From Corynebacterium aurimucosum ATCC 700975 (GTDB lineage Bacteria > Actinomycetota > Actinomycetes > Mycobacteriales > Mycobacteriaceae): a stretch of 64,000 nucleotides of DNA. The notes under the pieces are model-generated. The model made no database searches and was not told the DNA's origin. It saw only the letters and a program-made list of their open reading frames with translations. This document shows, piece by piece, positions 28,093-41,811 of the stretch. Location of the stretch: contig NZ_VDTC01000010.1 of assembly GCF_007672725.1 (NCBI RefSeq), positions 1 through 64,000 of the forward strand. The letters are read 5' to 3'. The translations under genes and the position numbers were made by a program. The first letter of the stretch is position 1. Every line of letters begins with the position of its first letter.

Positions 28093-28938
28093 ATGATCAA
28101 AATCGCCGTCCCCAACAAGGGATCGCTGTCCGAGGCAGCCCTTGAAATCCTCAAGGAAGCCGGCTACAAGGGCCGCGGACACAGTAAATCGCTCAACGTC
28201 GTGGACGAGGAGAACGGAGTCGAGTTCTTCTTTCTGCGCCCAAAGGATATCGCTATCTACGTGGCACAAGGCGTCTTGGATCTGGGAATTACTGGTCGAG
28301 ACTTGGCGCTCGATTCCCGAGCGAAATTCAATGAAGTTCTAGCACTCAATTTTGGCGGCTCGACCTTCCGTTACGCCGCACCAGCAGGGGAGCAGTGGGA
28401 CGTCGCCAAGCTGCAAGGCAAGCGCATCGCCACGTCCTATCCCAACGTGGTACGCGATCACCTCGCTGCCAATGGAATCGATGCCGAGGTTATCCGCCTT
28501 GACGGTGCAGTAGAGATTTCGATTCACCTTGGAGTCGCGGACGTCATTGCCGACGTTGTCTCCACAGGAGCCACCCTCCGCCAGCAGGGGCTTGAACCCT
28601 TCGGCGACCCCATCGTCTCCTCGGAGGCCGTGGTGATAAAGCGTGAGGGAGAAGACGTCACCGCTGATGAAAACGTTGTGCTTAGCCGCATTCGAGGAAT
28701 CCTCAATGCGCGCCACTACGTCATGCTGGACTACAACGTGGCAGAAGAAAAGTTGCCAGACGTCGAGGCGGTGACCCCTGGGCTTACAGGACCGACCATC
28801 TCTCCTTTGGCCCGTGAAGGGTGGGTTGCCGTGCGCGTCATGGTTCCCCGCAAACTGGCCAACCAAGTTATGGACAGCCTCGAAGAGCTCGGGGCAGAGG
28901 CAATTCTTGCCTCGGATCTTCGGATTGCCCGCTTTTAG
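28093..28938 (+). CDS. hisG: ATP phosphoribosyltransferase HisG
   Basis: A 281-aa long-form enzyme that transfers phosphoribosyl from PRPP to ATP, the first and feedback-controlled step of histidine synthesis. The N-terminal part (IKIAVPNKGSLSEAA) and the PRPP-binding loop DVIADVVSTGATLRQQGL are intact. The C-terminal domain from about residue 210 is the histidine-binding regulatory domain found only in long-form HisG, so no HisZ partner is needed. A stop at 28938 is followed by the aspA promoter region. Confidence 0.96.
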   Translation: MIKIAVPNKGSLSEAALEILKEAGYKGRGHSKSLNVVDEENGVEFFFLRPKDIAIYVAQGVLDLGITGRDLALDSRAKFNEVLALNFGGSTFRYAAPAGEQWDVAKLQGKRIATSYPNVVRDHLAANGIDAEVIRLDGAVEISIHLGVADVIADVVSTGATLRQQGLEPFGDPIVSSEAVVIKREGEDVTADENVVLSRIRGILNARHYVMLDYNVAEEKLPDVEAVTPGLTGPTISPLAREGWVAVRVMVPRKLANQVMDSLEELGAEAILASDLRIARF

Positions 28939-29029
28939 GGGGAGATTCCAAACATTTTATTCGGGCTCCTAGCTACGATGGGGACTGACCATCATCGTTC
29001 TTCGATTTTTATGCAAGGAGTCAGCCCCG

Positions 29030-30562
29030 ATGGCAAAGACAACTAAGAAGGATGCACAAGCAGAGGCCAAAGAGACCAAGGATGTAAAGTCCCAGGTCGA
29101 AGAAAAGGCCACCAACAAGTCTTCGAAGTCCGCCTCTAGCAAGAAGACGCGTACTGAGACTGACCTTCTCGGCTCCCTGGAAGTTCCGAACGATGCGTAC
29201 TACGGCGTTCACACGCTCCGCGCTATCGAAAACTTCCAGATTTCCTACGTGACCATCAACACCATCCCGGACTTCATCCGCGGCATGGTCCAGGTCAAGA
29301 AGGCCACCGCTATGGCCAACCGCCGCCTGCACGTTCTTCCGAAGAAGAAGGCAGAAGCAATTATCTGGGCCTGTGACCAGATTCTCGAAGAAGGCCGCTG
29401 CATGGACCAGTTCCCGCTGGATGTCTTCCAGGGTGGCGCTGGCACCTCGCTCAACATGAACACCAACGAGGTTGTGGCCAACCTGGCGCTCGAGCACCTC
29501 GGTGAGGAAAAGGGTGCCTACGACATCATCAACCCGAACGATGATGTCAACATGTCCCAGTCCACCAACGACGCGTACCCGACCGGCTTCCGTCTCGGCA
29601 TCTACTACGCGATGGAGGACCTCATTGAGCGTATCGACGCGCTGCAGGCTGCGTTCCACGCCAAGGGCAATGAGTTCGTTGACATCCTGAAGATGGGCCG
29701 CACCCAGCTGCAGGACGCAGTGCCGATGACCCTGGGTGACGAATTCAAGGCCTTCGCTCACAACTTGGCCGAAGAGCAGGCCATCCTGCGTGACGCCCAG
29801 AAGCGCCTGCTGGAGATCAACCTCGGCGCAACCGCCATCGGTACCGGCGTGAACACCCCGGCCGGCTACCGCCACCAGGTCACCGCAGCACTGTCTGAGG
29901 TGACGGGCCTTGAGATCAAGACCGCCCGCGACCTCATTGAAGCAACCTCCGACTGTGGCGCCTACGTGCTTCTGCACTCCACCATTAAGCGCGCAGCGAT
30001 GAAGCTGGCCAAGATCTGTAACGACCTGCGCCTGCTGGCCTCTGGCCCGCGCGCCGGCCTGGCTGAGATCAACCTGCCACCGCGTCAGGCCGGTTCCTCC
30101 ATCATGCCGGGTAAGGTCAACCCGGTTATCCCGGAGGTTGTCAACCAGGTCTGCTTCAAGATCTTCGGTAATGACCACGTAGTCACCATGGCTGCCGAGG
30201 CTGGTCAGCTGCAGCTCAACGTCATGGAACCGGTTATCGGTGAGGCACTGTTCCAGTCCATCCGCATCATGGGCAACGCCGTCGACACCCTGCGTGAGAA
30301 GTGCGTCGTGGACATCACGGCTAACGCTGATGTTTGCCGCGCGTACGTTGAGAACTCCATCGGTATCGTCACCTACCTGAACCCGTTCATTGGTCACCAC
30401 AACGGTGACATGATTGCTAAGGAGTCCCTCAAGACCGGCAAGGGTGTTAAGGAGCTCGTTCTGGAGAAGGGCCTGCTCGATGAGGAGACCCTTAACAAGG
30501 TTCTGTCCGTTGAGAACCTCATGCACCCGGAGTTCCGCGGTCAGCTCTACATCGATGAATAA
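29030..30562 (+). CDS. aspA: Aspartate ammonia-lyase (aspartase)
   Basis: A 510-aa cytosolic enzyme that converts L-aspartate to fumarate and ammonia. The family blocks [14 protein letters not shown] [14 protein letters not shown] and the catalytic loop [15 protein letters not shown] are intact. The first 38 residues are a Lys/Ala/Glu/Ser-rich extension before the usual start of the enzyme ([19 protein letters not shown]); a similar extension is recalled in C. glutamicum AspA. The ATG at 29030 has AAGGAG (29015-29020) at ideal spacing, so the extension is truly translated. The next gene encodes a Dcu transporter, a pairing that fits fumarate/aspartate exchange. Confidence 0.95.
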   Translation: MAKTTKKDAQAEAKETKDVKSQVEEKATNKSSKSASSKKTRTETDLLGSLEVPNDAYYGVHTLRAIENFQISYVTINTIPDFIRGMVQVKKATAMANRRLHVLPKKKAEAIIWACDQILEEGRCMDQFPLDVFQGGAGTSLNMNTNEVVANLALEHLGEEKGAYDIINPNDDVNMSQSTNDAYPTGFRLGIYYAMEDLIERIDALQAAFHAKGNEFVDILKMGRTQLQDAVPMTLGDEFKAFAHNLAEEQAILRDAQKRLLEINLGATAIGTGVNTPAGYRHQVTAALSEVTGLEIKTARDLIEATSDCGAYVLLHSTIKRAAMKLAKICNDLRLLASGPRAGLAEINLPPRQAGSSIMPGKVNPVIPEVVNQVCFKIFGNDHVVTMAAEAGQLQLNVMEPVIGEALFQSIRIMGNAVDTLREKCVVDITANADVCRAYVENSIGIVTYLNPFIGHHNGDMIAKESLKTGKGVKELVLEKGLLDEETLNKVLSVENLMHPEFRGQLYIDE

Positions 30563-30608
30563 ACCGTCGACAGCACCAGTGTTGTAAATACGCTCTGCTG
30601 TTTCGTCC

Positions 30609-30644
30609 ACGCCCGTACTGCCTCGCTGAAGGTGGTACGGGCGT
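30609..30644 (+). terminator. Intrinsic terminator after aspA
   Basis: ACGCCCGTAC (30609-30618) pairs with GTACGGGCGT (30635-30644), loop about 16 nt, followed by TTGACTGTTTTC. This is a typical rho-independent terminator 46 nt after the aspA stop. Confidence 0.85.
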
Positions 30645-30717
30645 TTGACTGTTTTCAATCCAACTGATGCTACCGACACCGTGGACACCCCGATGGGGGA
30701 GCAGTGGTTGGCATCGG

Positions 30718-30733
30718 TGTGTAAACGGACACA
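30718..30733. promoter_or_regulatory. Weak GlxR-like palindrome upstream of dcu
   Basis: TGTGTAAACGGACACA has perfect TGTGT/ACACA arms with a 6-bp spacer, like a CRP-family site, but differs from the GlxR consensus at four of the 12 defined positions. It lies about 140 bp upstream of the dcu start. Confidence 0.3.
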
Positions 30734-30871
30734 ATCGGGCCTGGATTCTCGCCAAAGCCACATAAATAGGGCAGAATTAGAACTGTCAGTTGTCGCGCCC
30801 AGGTCGTGTACTGACCACAGCGCGAATTACCACCCATACTGCAGTTCACCTGCACATATTGGAGTTACATA

Positions 30872-32179
30872 ATGGTTGTTGTGCACATCATTATCGTCCT
30901 TGCGGCGATTTATCTCGGTGCCCGAATTGGTTCGATCGGTATTGGTATGGCCGGCGGCTTGGGCGTTCTACTACTCGGCCTCACCGGTGTCCCCGTAACG
31001 CGTGAAGACATCCCCTTTGATGTCATTGGCATCATCATGACCGTGATCGCCGCCATTGCTGCCATGCAGCGCGCTGGCGGTATGGACTATCTGGTCTACC
31101 TTGCCGAAAAGTTTCTTCGCAAGAACCCAAAGAGGATCACGTTCTACGCACCTATCGTTACGTGGTTGATGACCGTCCTAGCGGGCACCGGCCACACGGC
31201 GTTCTCCACGCTCCCGGTTATCGTTGAGGTAGCGAAGGAAGGCAAGGTCCGTCCTTCCCGTCCGCTTTCGATTTCCGTCGTAGCCTCGCAGATGGCAATC
31301 TGTGCCTCACCTATTTCCGCAGCCGTCGTTCTGTTGGCTTCGCTGCTGGAACCGATGGGTGTGGGCTATTTGCAGATCCTCGCGGTCCTCATTCCGGCTA
31401 CGTTCCTCTCCATTTTCCCTGCCGCTTGGGTAGCAAACCGCTCGGGCGCAGAACTCGAAGATGACCCCGTTTACCAAGAGCGCAAGGCCCAGGGCTTGGT
31501 GAAGCTGCCGCAGGGTTCCCAGAACTACGCTCCGGCACAAGGTGCAAAGACCTCGGTCATCATCTTCCTCGTCGCCATCGTCATCGTGATGCTGTGGGCC
31601 ACCCTTACCTCATCTCAGGTGGGTCTTATCGAGGAACCGACGCTGCCGCGAAACGAGGCCATCATGACAGTGATGCTCACCGCTGCAACCCTCATTGTCA
31701 TGGTCACCAAGGTCCCCGCCGGCGACGTTCTCAACACGCCTGTCTTTAAGTCGGGTATGTCCGCCTGTATCTGCGTGCTCGGTGTCGCATGGTTGGGTAC
31801 CACGCTGATCAACCACTACATGGAGGACATCCAGGCCATCTCCGGGTCCATCATTGAGTCCGCCCCGTGGCTGCTGGCCATCGTGCTCTTCTTCGCTGCG
31901 GCGCTCCTGTACTCGCAGGCCGCAACCACCAAGGCTCTCATGCCGGCAGCCCTGGCCCTCGGCGTCAATCCGCTTACCGCAGTGGCTGCCTTCCCAGCAG
32001 TGTCCGCACTGTTCATCCTGCCGACGTACCCGACCTTGTTGGCGGCCGTCGAAATGGATGACACTGGCTCGACTCGCATTGGCAAGGCTGTCTTCAACCA
32101 CCCGTTCATCATTCCAGGCACTGTGAGCATCGTCTTGTCGGTCCTCCTGTGCTACGCCTTTGGCGCAGTCCTTATCTAG
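30872..32179 (+). CDS. Anaerobic C4-dicarboxylate transporter, DcuA/DcuB family
   Basis: A 435-aa membrane transporter of the Dcu family, which exchanges or takes up aspartate, fumarate, malate and succinate. About ten to twelve hydrophobic helices are visible. The conserved segments FYAPIVTWLMTVLAGTGHTAFSTLPVI and SQMAICASPISAAVV match DcuA/DcuB. Located right after aspA, it likely imports aspartate and exports the fumarate or succinate formed. The ATG at 30872 has GGAG nine bases upstream. Whether it is DcuA- or DcuB-like cannot be decided by reading. Confidence 0.93.
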   Translation: MVVVHIIIVLAAIYLGARIGSIGIGMAGGLGVLLLGLTGVPVTREDIPFDVIGIIMTVIAAIAAMQRAGGMDYLVYLAEKFLRKNPKRITFYAPIVTWLMTVLAGTGHTAFSTLPVIVEVAKEGKVRPSRPLSISVVASQMAICASPISAAVVLLASLLEPMGVGYLQILAVLIPATFLSIFPAAWVANRSGAELEDDPVYQERKAQGLVKLPQGSQNYAPAQGAKTSVIIFLVAIVIVMLWATLTSSQVGLIEEPTLPRNEAIMTVMLTAATLIVMVTKVPAGDVLNTPVFKSGMSACICVLGVAWLGTTLINHYMEDIQAISGSIIESAPWLLAIVLFFAAALLYSQAATTKALMPAALALGVNPLTAVAAFPAVSALFILPTYPTLLAAVEMDDTGSTRIGKAVFNHPFIIPGTVSIVLSVLLCYAFGAVLI

Positions 32180-32214
32180 CATCACCTAGCATCATTTAGA
32201 AATAATTTGATGTT

Positions 32215-32243
32215 GCTTAGCGCGCTTCTTTAGCGCGCTAAGC
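32215..32243. promoter_or_regulatory. 11-bp inverted repeat overlapping the fhs promoter
   Basis: GCTTAGCGCGC (32215-32225) and GCGCGCTAAGC (32233-32243) are perfect arms around a 7-nt loop. The right arm contains the probable fhs -10 TAAGCT (32239-32244), 7 nt before the ATG. It could be a repressor operator, or the tail hairpin of the dcu transcript, though it lacks a T-run. Confidence 0.6.
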
Positions 32244-32251
32244 TGGTGAGC

Positions 32252-33919
32252 ATGACTACGCAACCTTCTGATGTTGATATTGCTCAAGCTCACCAGCTCG
32301 AACCGATTTCGGATATTGCTGCACGTGCAGGCATTCCGGAGACGGCCCTTATTCCTTATGGGCAAAGCAAAGCCAAAGTGGATATCACTCAAGTTGGGGA
32401 TACTCCCGCAGATGGCAAGTTGGTCCTCGTCACCGGCGTCTCACCGACGCCAGCTGGCGAGGGTAAATCTACTGTTCTTATCGGCTTGACCGACGCCCTC
32501 ACGCAGCTGGGCAAGAAGGCTATCGTCGCCCTTCGTGAGCCTTCCCAGGGCCCTGTCATGGGCATCAAGGGCGGCGCCGCGGGTGGCGGCTACTCTCAGG
32601 TTGTCCCAATGGAGGACATCAATCTCCACTTCACCGGTGACTTCCACGCTATCGCCGCGGCCACCAACACCTTGGCCGCCATCATCGATAATCACATCCA
32701 CCAGGGCAATGCGCTCAACATCGATCCGCGCCGCATTACCTGGCAGCGCTGCGTTGACGTCAATGACCGTGCCCTGCGCCACGTTGTTACCGGGCTCGGT
32801 GGCCCCGCCCATGGCGTGCCGGGGGAGACTGGCTTCACCATTACGGCGGCGTCGGAAATCATGGCCATCCTCGGCCTCGCAACCGACTTGGCAGACCTAA
32901 AGAAGCGTCTCGGTGACATCACTGTGGGCTACACCTACGACCAAAAGCCAGTAACCGCCCGCGAGTTGGGAGCAGAAGGCGCGCTGACGGCGCTCATGCG
33001 TGATGCCCTGAACCCTAACCTGGTCCAGACCCTGGGCGGCACCCCTGCCTTCGTCCATGGCGGCCCCTTCGCCAATATCGCTCACGGCTGCAATACTCTG
33101 CTGGCGACCCAAACGGCCATGCGCTTCGGTGACATTGTCCTCACGGAGGCAGGTTTCGGTGCAGATCTCGGCGGCGAAAAGTTCATGGATATCAAGTCCC
33201 GCTTCGGCGACCTTGACGTCGCCGGCGCCGTCGTTGTTGCGACTATCCGCTCCCAGAAGTACAACGGCGGACAGCCCCGCGAGGAACTCACCACCGAGAA
33301 CCTGGAGGCACTAAAGAAGGGCGTGGTGAACCTCGAGCGCCACGTTGAGAACGTGCGCAAATTTGGCCTCAAGCCAGTGGTCGCACTCAACCTCTTCTGG
33401 AGCGATACCGAGGCCGAGCGCGAGTTCATGCGCCAGTGGGCCGCCGATTTCGACGTCGCGCTCGAAGAAGCAGAAGTGTGGGCCAAGGGCGGAGCGGGAG
33501 CAACAGCGCTGGCTGAGCGTCTTCTGGAGAATCTTTCCGAGGGTAACTCCCACCAGCTCTATGATCCCGCTGAGGGCATCGAGGCCTCCATCGACACCAT
33601 TGCTAGGGAAATCTACCGCGCCGAGCGGGTGGAGTACTCGTCTAAGGCGCTGAAGGATTTGAAGTACATCAAGGACAACGGTTGGGAGGAGTTCCCAGTC
33701 GTGATCTCGAAGACTCAATATTCCTTCTCGGATGATCCGAGCCAGCTCGGCGCCCCGGAAGGCCACATCCTTCATGTCCGCGAGCTGCAGCCCCGCACAG
33801 GCGCTGGCTTCATCGTGGCGCTGACCGGCGACGTCATGACCATGCCGGGTCTACCGAAAAAGCCCGCGGCCAACAACATCGATGTTGACGCAGACGGTTC
33901 CATCTCTGGCCTGTTCTAA
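32252..33919 (+). CDS. fhs: Formate--tetrahydrofolate ligase
   Basis: A 555-aa enzyme that makes 10-formyl-tetrahydrofolate from formate, ATP and THF, feeding one-carbon metabolism. The P-loop region TPAGEGKSTVLIGL (about residues 67-80) and the family stretches REPSQGPVMGIKGGAAGGGYSQV and FTGDFHAIAAATN are present, and the length is the family norm. The ATG at 32252 is chosen over a GTG 6 nt upstream because it sits 7 nt after the -10 TAAGCT, as in other leaderless genes here. It converges with the nuclease gene at 33947. Confidence 0.95.
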   Translation: MTTQPSDVDIAQAHQLEPISDIAARAGIPETALIPYGQSKAKVDITQVGDTPADGKLVLVTGVSPTPAGEGKSTVLIGLTDALTQLGKKAIVALREPSQGPVMGIKGGAAGGGYSQVVPMEDINLHFTGDFHAIAAATNTLAAIIDNHIHQGNALNIDPRRITWQRCVDVNDRALRHVVTGLGGPAHGVPGETGFTITAASEIMAILGLATDLADLKKRLGDITVGYTYDQKPVTARELGAEGALTALMRDALNPNLVQTLGGTPAFVHGGPFANIAHGCNTLLATQTAMRFGDIVLTEAGFGADLGGEKFMDIKSRFGDLDVAGAVVVATIRSQKYNGGQPREELTTENLEALKKGVVNLERHVENVRKFGLKPVVALNLFWSDTEAEREFMRQWAADFDVALEEAEVWAKGGAGATALAERLLENLSEGNSHQLYDPAEGIEASIDTIAREIYRAERVEYSSKALKDLKYIKDNGWEEFPVVISKTQYSFSDDPSQLGAPEGHILHVRELQPRTGAGFIVALTGDVMTMPGLPKKPAANNIDVDADGSISGLF

Positions 33920-33946
33920 GCCGCGGCGCGCTCTTCGGGGCGCCGT

Positions 33947-34750
33947 CTACGAGGCCCGGTCCGGCCACCCGGGGTACTCGGGTGGCGTGCCGCCGAAGGC
34001 GGGGCATAGGTGTTGGAAAGAACACCAGCCACAGAGCTTCGAGGTCTTGGGCCTGAAGTCACCGGACTTGCCATCGCCTTCGATCTTGGCCCAGAGCTCA
34101 CCCAGGTCGCGCTCGAAGTACTCGAGCTCCTCCGGCCCCGGCGTGAGGAACATCGAATCCAGGACCTTGAGGTACATCAGCCGCAACTGCGTGGGGATGG
34201 TGCCGAGCAGCCGCCAGTACACCAGCGCGTAGAAGTTCATCTGGAACTGCGCGTCCTGGGAATAGCGGGGGAGCGGCTTCTTACCGGTTTTATAGTCCAC
34301 CACGCGTACCTCGCCGGTGGGAGCAACATCAACGCGGTCGATGAACCCACGGACGGGCACGCCGTTGGGCAGGACTGTATCGACGTACATCTCGCACTTG
34401 TGGGCGTCGAAGCCTTGGGGGTTTTCCATCTGGAAGTAGCCCTTGACCAGTTCGCGCGCCTCGACGAAGAAGTCCAGTTCTTCGGGCTCCGGCACCAATT
34501 CACGCAGCTCGGGGTCTTTGCCCAGCATCACCGCCCATTCGGGCTTAATCATCTTCACCGCGGCTGGGTACTCGCGTTGCTCGCGGGGCAGCTGATGCAT
34601 CTTCTCCAGCACAGCGTGGACCAGCGTTCCCTTCACCTGGGCCTTCGTCTTGGGCTCGGGCAACTTGTCAATAGCCCGGAAGCGATAGAGCAGCGGGCAT
34701 TGTTTGTAGTCGGAGGCACGGGAAGGGGAGAGGGCTAGTCGTTTCGGCAT
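33947..34750 (-). CDS. RecB-family PD-(D/E)XK exonuclease with Fe-S cysteines
   Basis: A 267-aa protein of the RecB-like / Cas4-like nuclease family. The N-terminal LSPSRASDYKQCPLLYRF carries the first Cys. The nuclease core shows GTLVHAVLE, then GFIDRVDVAPTGEVRVVDYKTGK (D...xDYK active site). The C-terminal KLCGWCSFQHLCPAF provides three more Cys for a [4Fe-4S] cluster. Homologs occur at the same place in mycobacteria (Rv2119), likely acting in DNA repair. The ATG at 34750 is divergent from the aminopeptidase start by 76 bp, with a TAGGCT -10 about 10 nt upstream. Confidence 0.88.
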   Translation of the reverse strand: MPKRLALSPSRASDYKQCPLLYRFRAIDKLPEPKTKAQVKGTLVHAVLEKMHQLPREQREYPAAVKMIKPEWAVMLGKDPELRELVPEPEELDFFVEARELVKGYFQMENPQGFDAHKCEMYVDTVLPNGVPVRGFIDRVDVAPTGEVRVVDYKTGKKPLPRYSQDAQFQMNFYALVYWRLLGTIPTQLRLMYLKVLDSMFLTPGPEELEYFERDLGELWAKIEGDGKSGDFRPKTSKLCGWCSFQHLCPAFGGTPPEYPGWPDRAS

Positions 34751-34826
34751 AGTGTTTCTCAGCCTAGCGCATAGCCCACCGCGAACCTTCCCGCATCTCC
34801 CGACCGTCCGTGGCAAGCTAGATGGC

Positions 34827-36089
34827 ATGAGCACTACGCAAGAGTTTCTTGATTTCATCGCAGCCAGCCCCTCGTCCTATCACGCGGCTGAAGAGGTGGC
34901 GCGCACGCTCGTCGCCGCCGGCTTTAGCCGCCAAGATGAGTCTGACGAATGGTCAGCAGCACCAGGCGGTCATGTCATGGTCCGGGGTGGTGCGGTCATG
35001 GCATGGTATGTCCCCGAAGGCGCCGGCCCGGATTCCGGCTTCCGCATTATCGGCTCCCACACCGATTCACCCGGCCTGGCTCTCAAGCCCACCCCGGACT
35101 TCGATTCCGCAGGGTGGCAGCAGGTAGCCGTCGAGGTCTATGGCGGGGTGCTTCTCCACAGCTGGTTCGACCGCGAGCTCACCGTCGGCGGCCAGGTCAT
35201 CACGAAGGATGGCAACCGCCACTTGGTCAATACCGGACCCTTGCTGCGCTTGCCTTCCTTGGCGATCCACCTCTACCGCAAAGATGAATTCAAGCCGGAT
35301 CGCCAACGCCACATGCAGCCGGTGCTCTCCGTAGGTACTCCGGAGACGTCGGTGATGGGGGTCGTCGGCAAGCAGCTTGGCGTAGACCCAGAAGATATCG
35401 CTTCCTTCAACCTGATTACCGCGGATGCCCAGCGCGGTGAGGTCTTTGGCGCCGGCGAAAAGCTCATCGCTGCCGGGCGCATGGACAACCTTTCTTCCGT
35501 TCATGCTTCGCTGCGTGCCCTGCTCGCTGCTGCAAAGAACGCCGATTCCATCGAGCACAAGGACGTCCTAGTCATGGCGGCCTTTGATCACGAAGAGGTG
35601 GGCTCCTCTTCGCGCTACGGCGCAGGCGGCCCGATCCTGGGGGATATCCTGACCCGCACCGCCCGTGCCCTCGGCGCGAACGAGGAGCAGCGTTTCCAGA
35701 TGTTTGCGCGCTCCAGCTGTGTCTCGGCCGACGCCGCGCACTCCGTGCACCCCAACTACGCCGAAAAGCACGATCCCACGCATCACCCAATCATCGGCCA
35801 CGGCCCGGTGACCAAGATCAACGGCAACCAGCGCTATGCTTCCGACGCTAATACCGTGGCCCTGTGGGAATCTGCCTGCCGCCGTGCGGGCGTTCCGGTC
35901 CAGCGCTTCGTGGGAAATAACGATGTCCCGTGTGGCTCCACCATCGGGCCGATTTCTGCCACCCGTCTGGGCATCCCCACCGTTGATGTGGGAGTGCCGA
36001 TGCTCTCGATGCACTCGATCCGTGAGCTGGTAGGCGAGCGCGACCAACTATGGCTTGGTGACGCCCTTGAGGCATACTTGGTTGGTTAA
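34827..36089 (+). CDS. M18 family aminopeptidase
   Basis: A 420-aa dinuclear-zinc aminopeptidase of the M18 (aspartyl aminopeptidase) family, cytosolic. The metal ligands and catalytic residues are in IIGSHTDSPGLALKP (His, Asp), AAGRMDNLSSVHASL (Asp), AAFDHEEVGSSSRYGA (Glu-Glu) and VPMLSMHSIRELVG (His). The length is typical. The ATG at 34827 is chosen because the family begins at this point (FLDFIAASPSSYHAAEE). It precedes trmI by 36 nt and may share its transcript. Confidence 0.93.
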   Translation: MSTTQEFLDFIAASPSSYHAAEEVARTLVAAGFSRQDESDEWSAAPGGHVMVRGGAVMAWYVPEGAGPDSGFRIIGSHTDSPGLALKPTPDFDSAGWQQVAVEVYGGVLLHSWFDRELTVGGQVITKDGNRHLVNTGPLLRLPSLAIHLYRKDEFKPDRQRHMQPVLSVGTPETSVMGVVGKQLGVDPEDIASFNLITADAQRGEVFGAGEKLIAAGRMDNLSSVHASLRALLAAAKNADSIEHKDVLVMAAFDHEEVGSSSRYGAGGPILGDILTRTARALGANEEQRFQMFARSSCVSADAAHSVHPNYAEKHDPTHHPIIGHGPVTKINGNQRYASDANTVALWESACRRAGVPVQRFVGNNDVPCGSTIGPISATRLGIPTVDVGVPMLSMHSIRELVGERDQLWLGDALEAYLVG

Positions 36090-36125
36090 TCCTTGCCCCT
36101 AACTTTGTGAAAGGTTTTTCACGCT

Positions 36126-40122
<3,997 letters not shown>

Positions 40123-40158
40123 CGCAGCAAACCTCCACTCGCGAAAGGAGCTCTGACA

Positions 40159-40350
40159 ATGAGCGGACAGCAGTCTCAGATCAATGCCGGCGGCGGCAAC
40201 GGTGAGGGAGGAGACTCTCAAGAGTTCGACGCTGGACAAGTCAGCATCAACAGCGCCGGAACTGATGATCTCCTCGATGAGATCGATGGGCTCCTGGAAT
40301 CCAATGCCGAGGAGTTCGTGCGCTCCTACGTCCAAAAGGGCGGCGAATAA
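40159..40350 (+). CDS. pup: Prokaryotic ubiquitin-like protein Pup
   Basis: A 63-aa, acidic, largely disordered protein modifier. The helix that docks to ARC is in the [20 protein letters not shown] region, followed by RSYVQKGGE. The C-terminus is Gly-Gly-Glu rather than Gly-Gly-Gln, so PafA can ligate it to substrate lysines without prior deamidation. AAGGAG lies about 10 nt before the ATG. It sits between dop and pafA, 36 nt and 2 nt apart. Confidence 0.97.
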   Translation: MSGQQSQINAGGGNGEGGDSQEFDAGQVSINSAGTDDLLDEIDGLLESNAEEFVRSYVQKGGE

Positions 40351-40352
40351 AG

Positions 40353-41780
40353 GTGGAACGCCCCTCCGATAACGCCCCCGTTTATGCACGGCGGATTATG
40401 GGCATCGAAACCGAGTACGGCATTACTGCGAGCGCAAGCGATGGACAGCGGGTGATGTCCCCGGATGAGATAGCCCGCGTGCTTTTCCGGCCCATCGTGT
40501 CGAAGTACTCCTCCTCGAACATCTTTAGCCCCAACGCCTCGCGCCTCTACCTCGATGTCGGCTCCCACCCGGAGGTCGCCACCGCTGAATGCGATAGCCT
40601 GAGCCAGCTCATCGCGTACGAGCGCGCGGGCGATGCCATGGTCAACCGCATGGCCGTGCAAGCAGAGGAGACCTTGGCGGCGGAGGGGGAGGAGCGCGCC
40701 GTCTACTTGTTCAAGAATAACGTCGATTCTGCGGGAAATTCCTACGGCTGCCACGAGAACTACCTCATTGGCCGCCACGTGGTGCTCAAGGACCTCGGCA
40801 AAGCACTGTTGCCGTTTATGATTACCCGGCAGCTCATTTGCGGTGCGGGGATGATCAAACCTGCCAAGGGCGACGAGCCTGCGCGTTTCGTGCTTTCACA
40901 GCGCGCCGACCAGGTGTGGGAGGGCGTGTCCTCTGCGACGACTCGCTCACGCCCCATCATCAACACCCGCGATGAACCGCATGGTGATTCGAAGCGTTTC
41001 CGCCGCATGCACGTTATCGTCGGCGACTCCAACATGGCGGAACCCACGATGGCGCTTAAAGTAGGCTCCACGCTGCTCATGCTGGAGATGCTAGAGGCTG
41101 GCTTTGAGGTACCGGAGCTTTCGGTGCTTGATCCAATTCAGCACATCCGCACCATCGCGCTCGATTCCACCGGCCGCACCGAGCTTCCGCTCGAGGGAGG
41201 CGGCAACACCACCGCGCTCGCAATCCAGCAAGAACTGTGTGCCGCCGCAGAACGTTGGCTGGAGTACCGCGAGGACGCCGGCACACCAACGGCTGAGCTC
41301 GCACGCGTCGTCGATCTCTGGAAGCGCACCCTCCAGGCCATTGACACACAAGACTTTTCCGCGGTCGATCGCGAGATCGATTGGATCATCAAGCGCGGCC
41401 TACTGAACCGCTACCGCGAGCGCCTGGGCGGAGATTGGGCGCACCCCAAGCTGGCCCAGATTGACCTGACCTACCACGACATTCGCCCAGGCCGCGGTCT
41501 CTACAGCGTGCTGGAGCAGCGCGGCATGGTGGAACAGTGGATCGATGATGCATCTAGCAATGCCGCCGTCGATACCGCCCCGCAGACCACCCGCGCCAAG
41601 CTGCGCGGCGAGTTCCTCGCCGTTGCCCGCGAGCTCAACGCCGCTGTGACGGTGGATTGGACGCGGATGAAAGTCAACCGCCCAGAACCCATGACCGAAG
41701 AGTTCTCCGACCCCTTCGTATCCGAGGACCCGCGCTTAGACGGGTTGTTAGACTACATGCGTTCGCACCAAGGTGCTTAA
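40353..41780 (+). CDS. pafA: Pup ligase PafA
   Basis: A 475-aa ligase that uses ATP to join the C-terminal Glu of Pup to lysines of target proteins. The motif RRIMGIETEYGIT (near residues 13-25) and the catalytic Asp68 in RLYLDVGSHPEVATAE are intact; the C-terminal domain that clamps Pup is full length. The GTG at 40353 is 2 nt after the pup stop. Because most PafA proteins begin just before MGIETE, the ATG at 40398 is a possible alternative start. Confidence 0.95.
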   Translation: MERPSDNAPVYARRIMGIETEYGITASASDGQRVMSPDEIARVLFRPIVSKYSSSNIFSPNASRLYLDVGSHPEVATAECDSLSQLIAYERAGDAMVNRMAVQAEETLAAEGEERAVYLFKNNVDSAGNSYGCHENYLIGRHVVLKDLGKALLPFMITRQLICGAGMIKPAKGDEPARFVLSQRADQVWEGVSSATTRSRPIINTRDEPHGDSKRFRRMHVIVGDSNMAEPTMALKVGSTLLMLEMLEAGFEVPELSVLDPIQHIRTIALDSTGRTELPLEGGGNTTALAIQQELCAAAERWLEYREDAGTPTAELARVVDLWKRTLQAIDTQDFSAVDREIDWIIKRGLLNRYRERLGGDWAHPKLAQIDLTYHDIRPGRGLYSVLEQRGMVEQWIDDASSNAAVDTAPQTTRAKLRGEFLAVARELNAAVTVDWTRMKVNRPEPMTEEFSDPFVSEDPRLDGLLDYMRSHQGA

Positions 41781-41811
41781 GGCCCCAAACTTCAACAAGG
41801 AACCTGCCATC

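Larger units (their letters stand above)
30563..30871. other. aspA-dcu intergenic region
   Basis: These 309 nt contain the aspA terminator (30609-30644), a possible weak GlxR site at 30718-30733 and the dcu leader with GGAG upstream of the start. I see no gene in it. Confidence 0.6.

Noticed and set aside
29021..30763. A 580-codon open frame on the minus strand opposite aspA
   Set aside because: It is a shadow of aspA; no domain, no ribosome binding site and a Val/Leu/Gly-rich composition typical of antisense frames in high-GC DNA.
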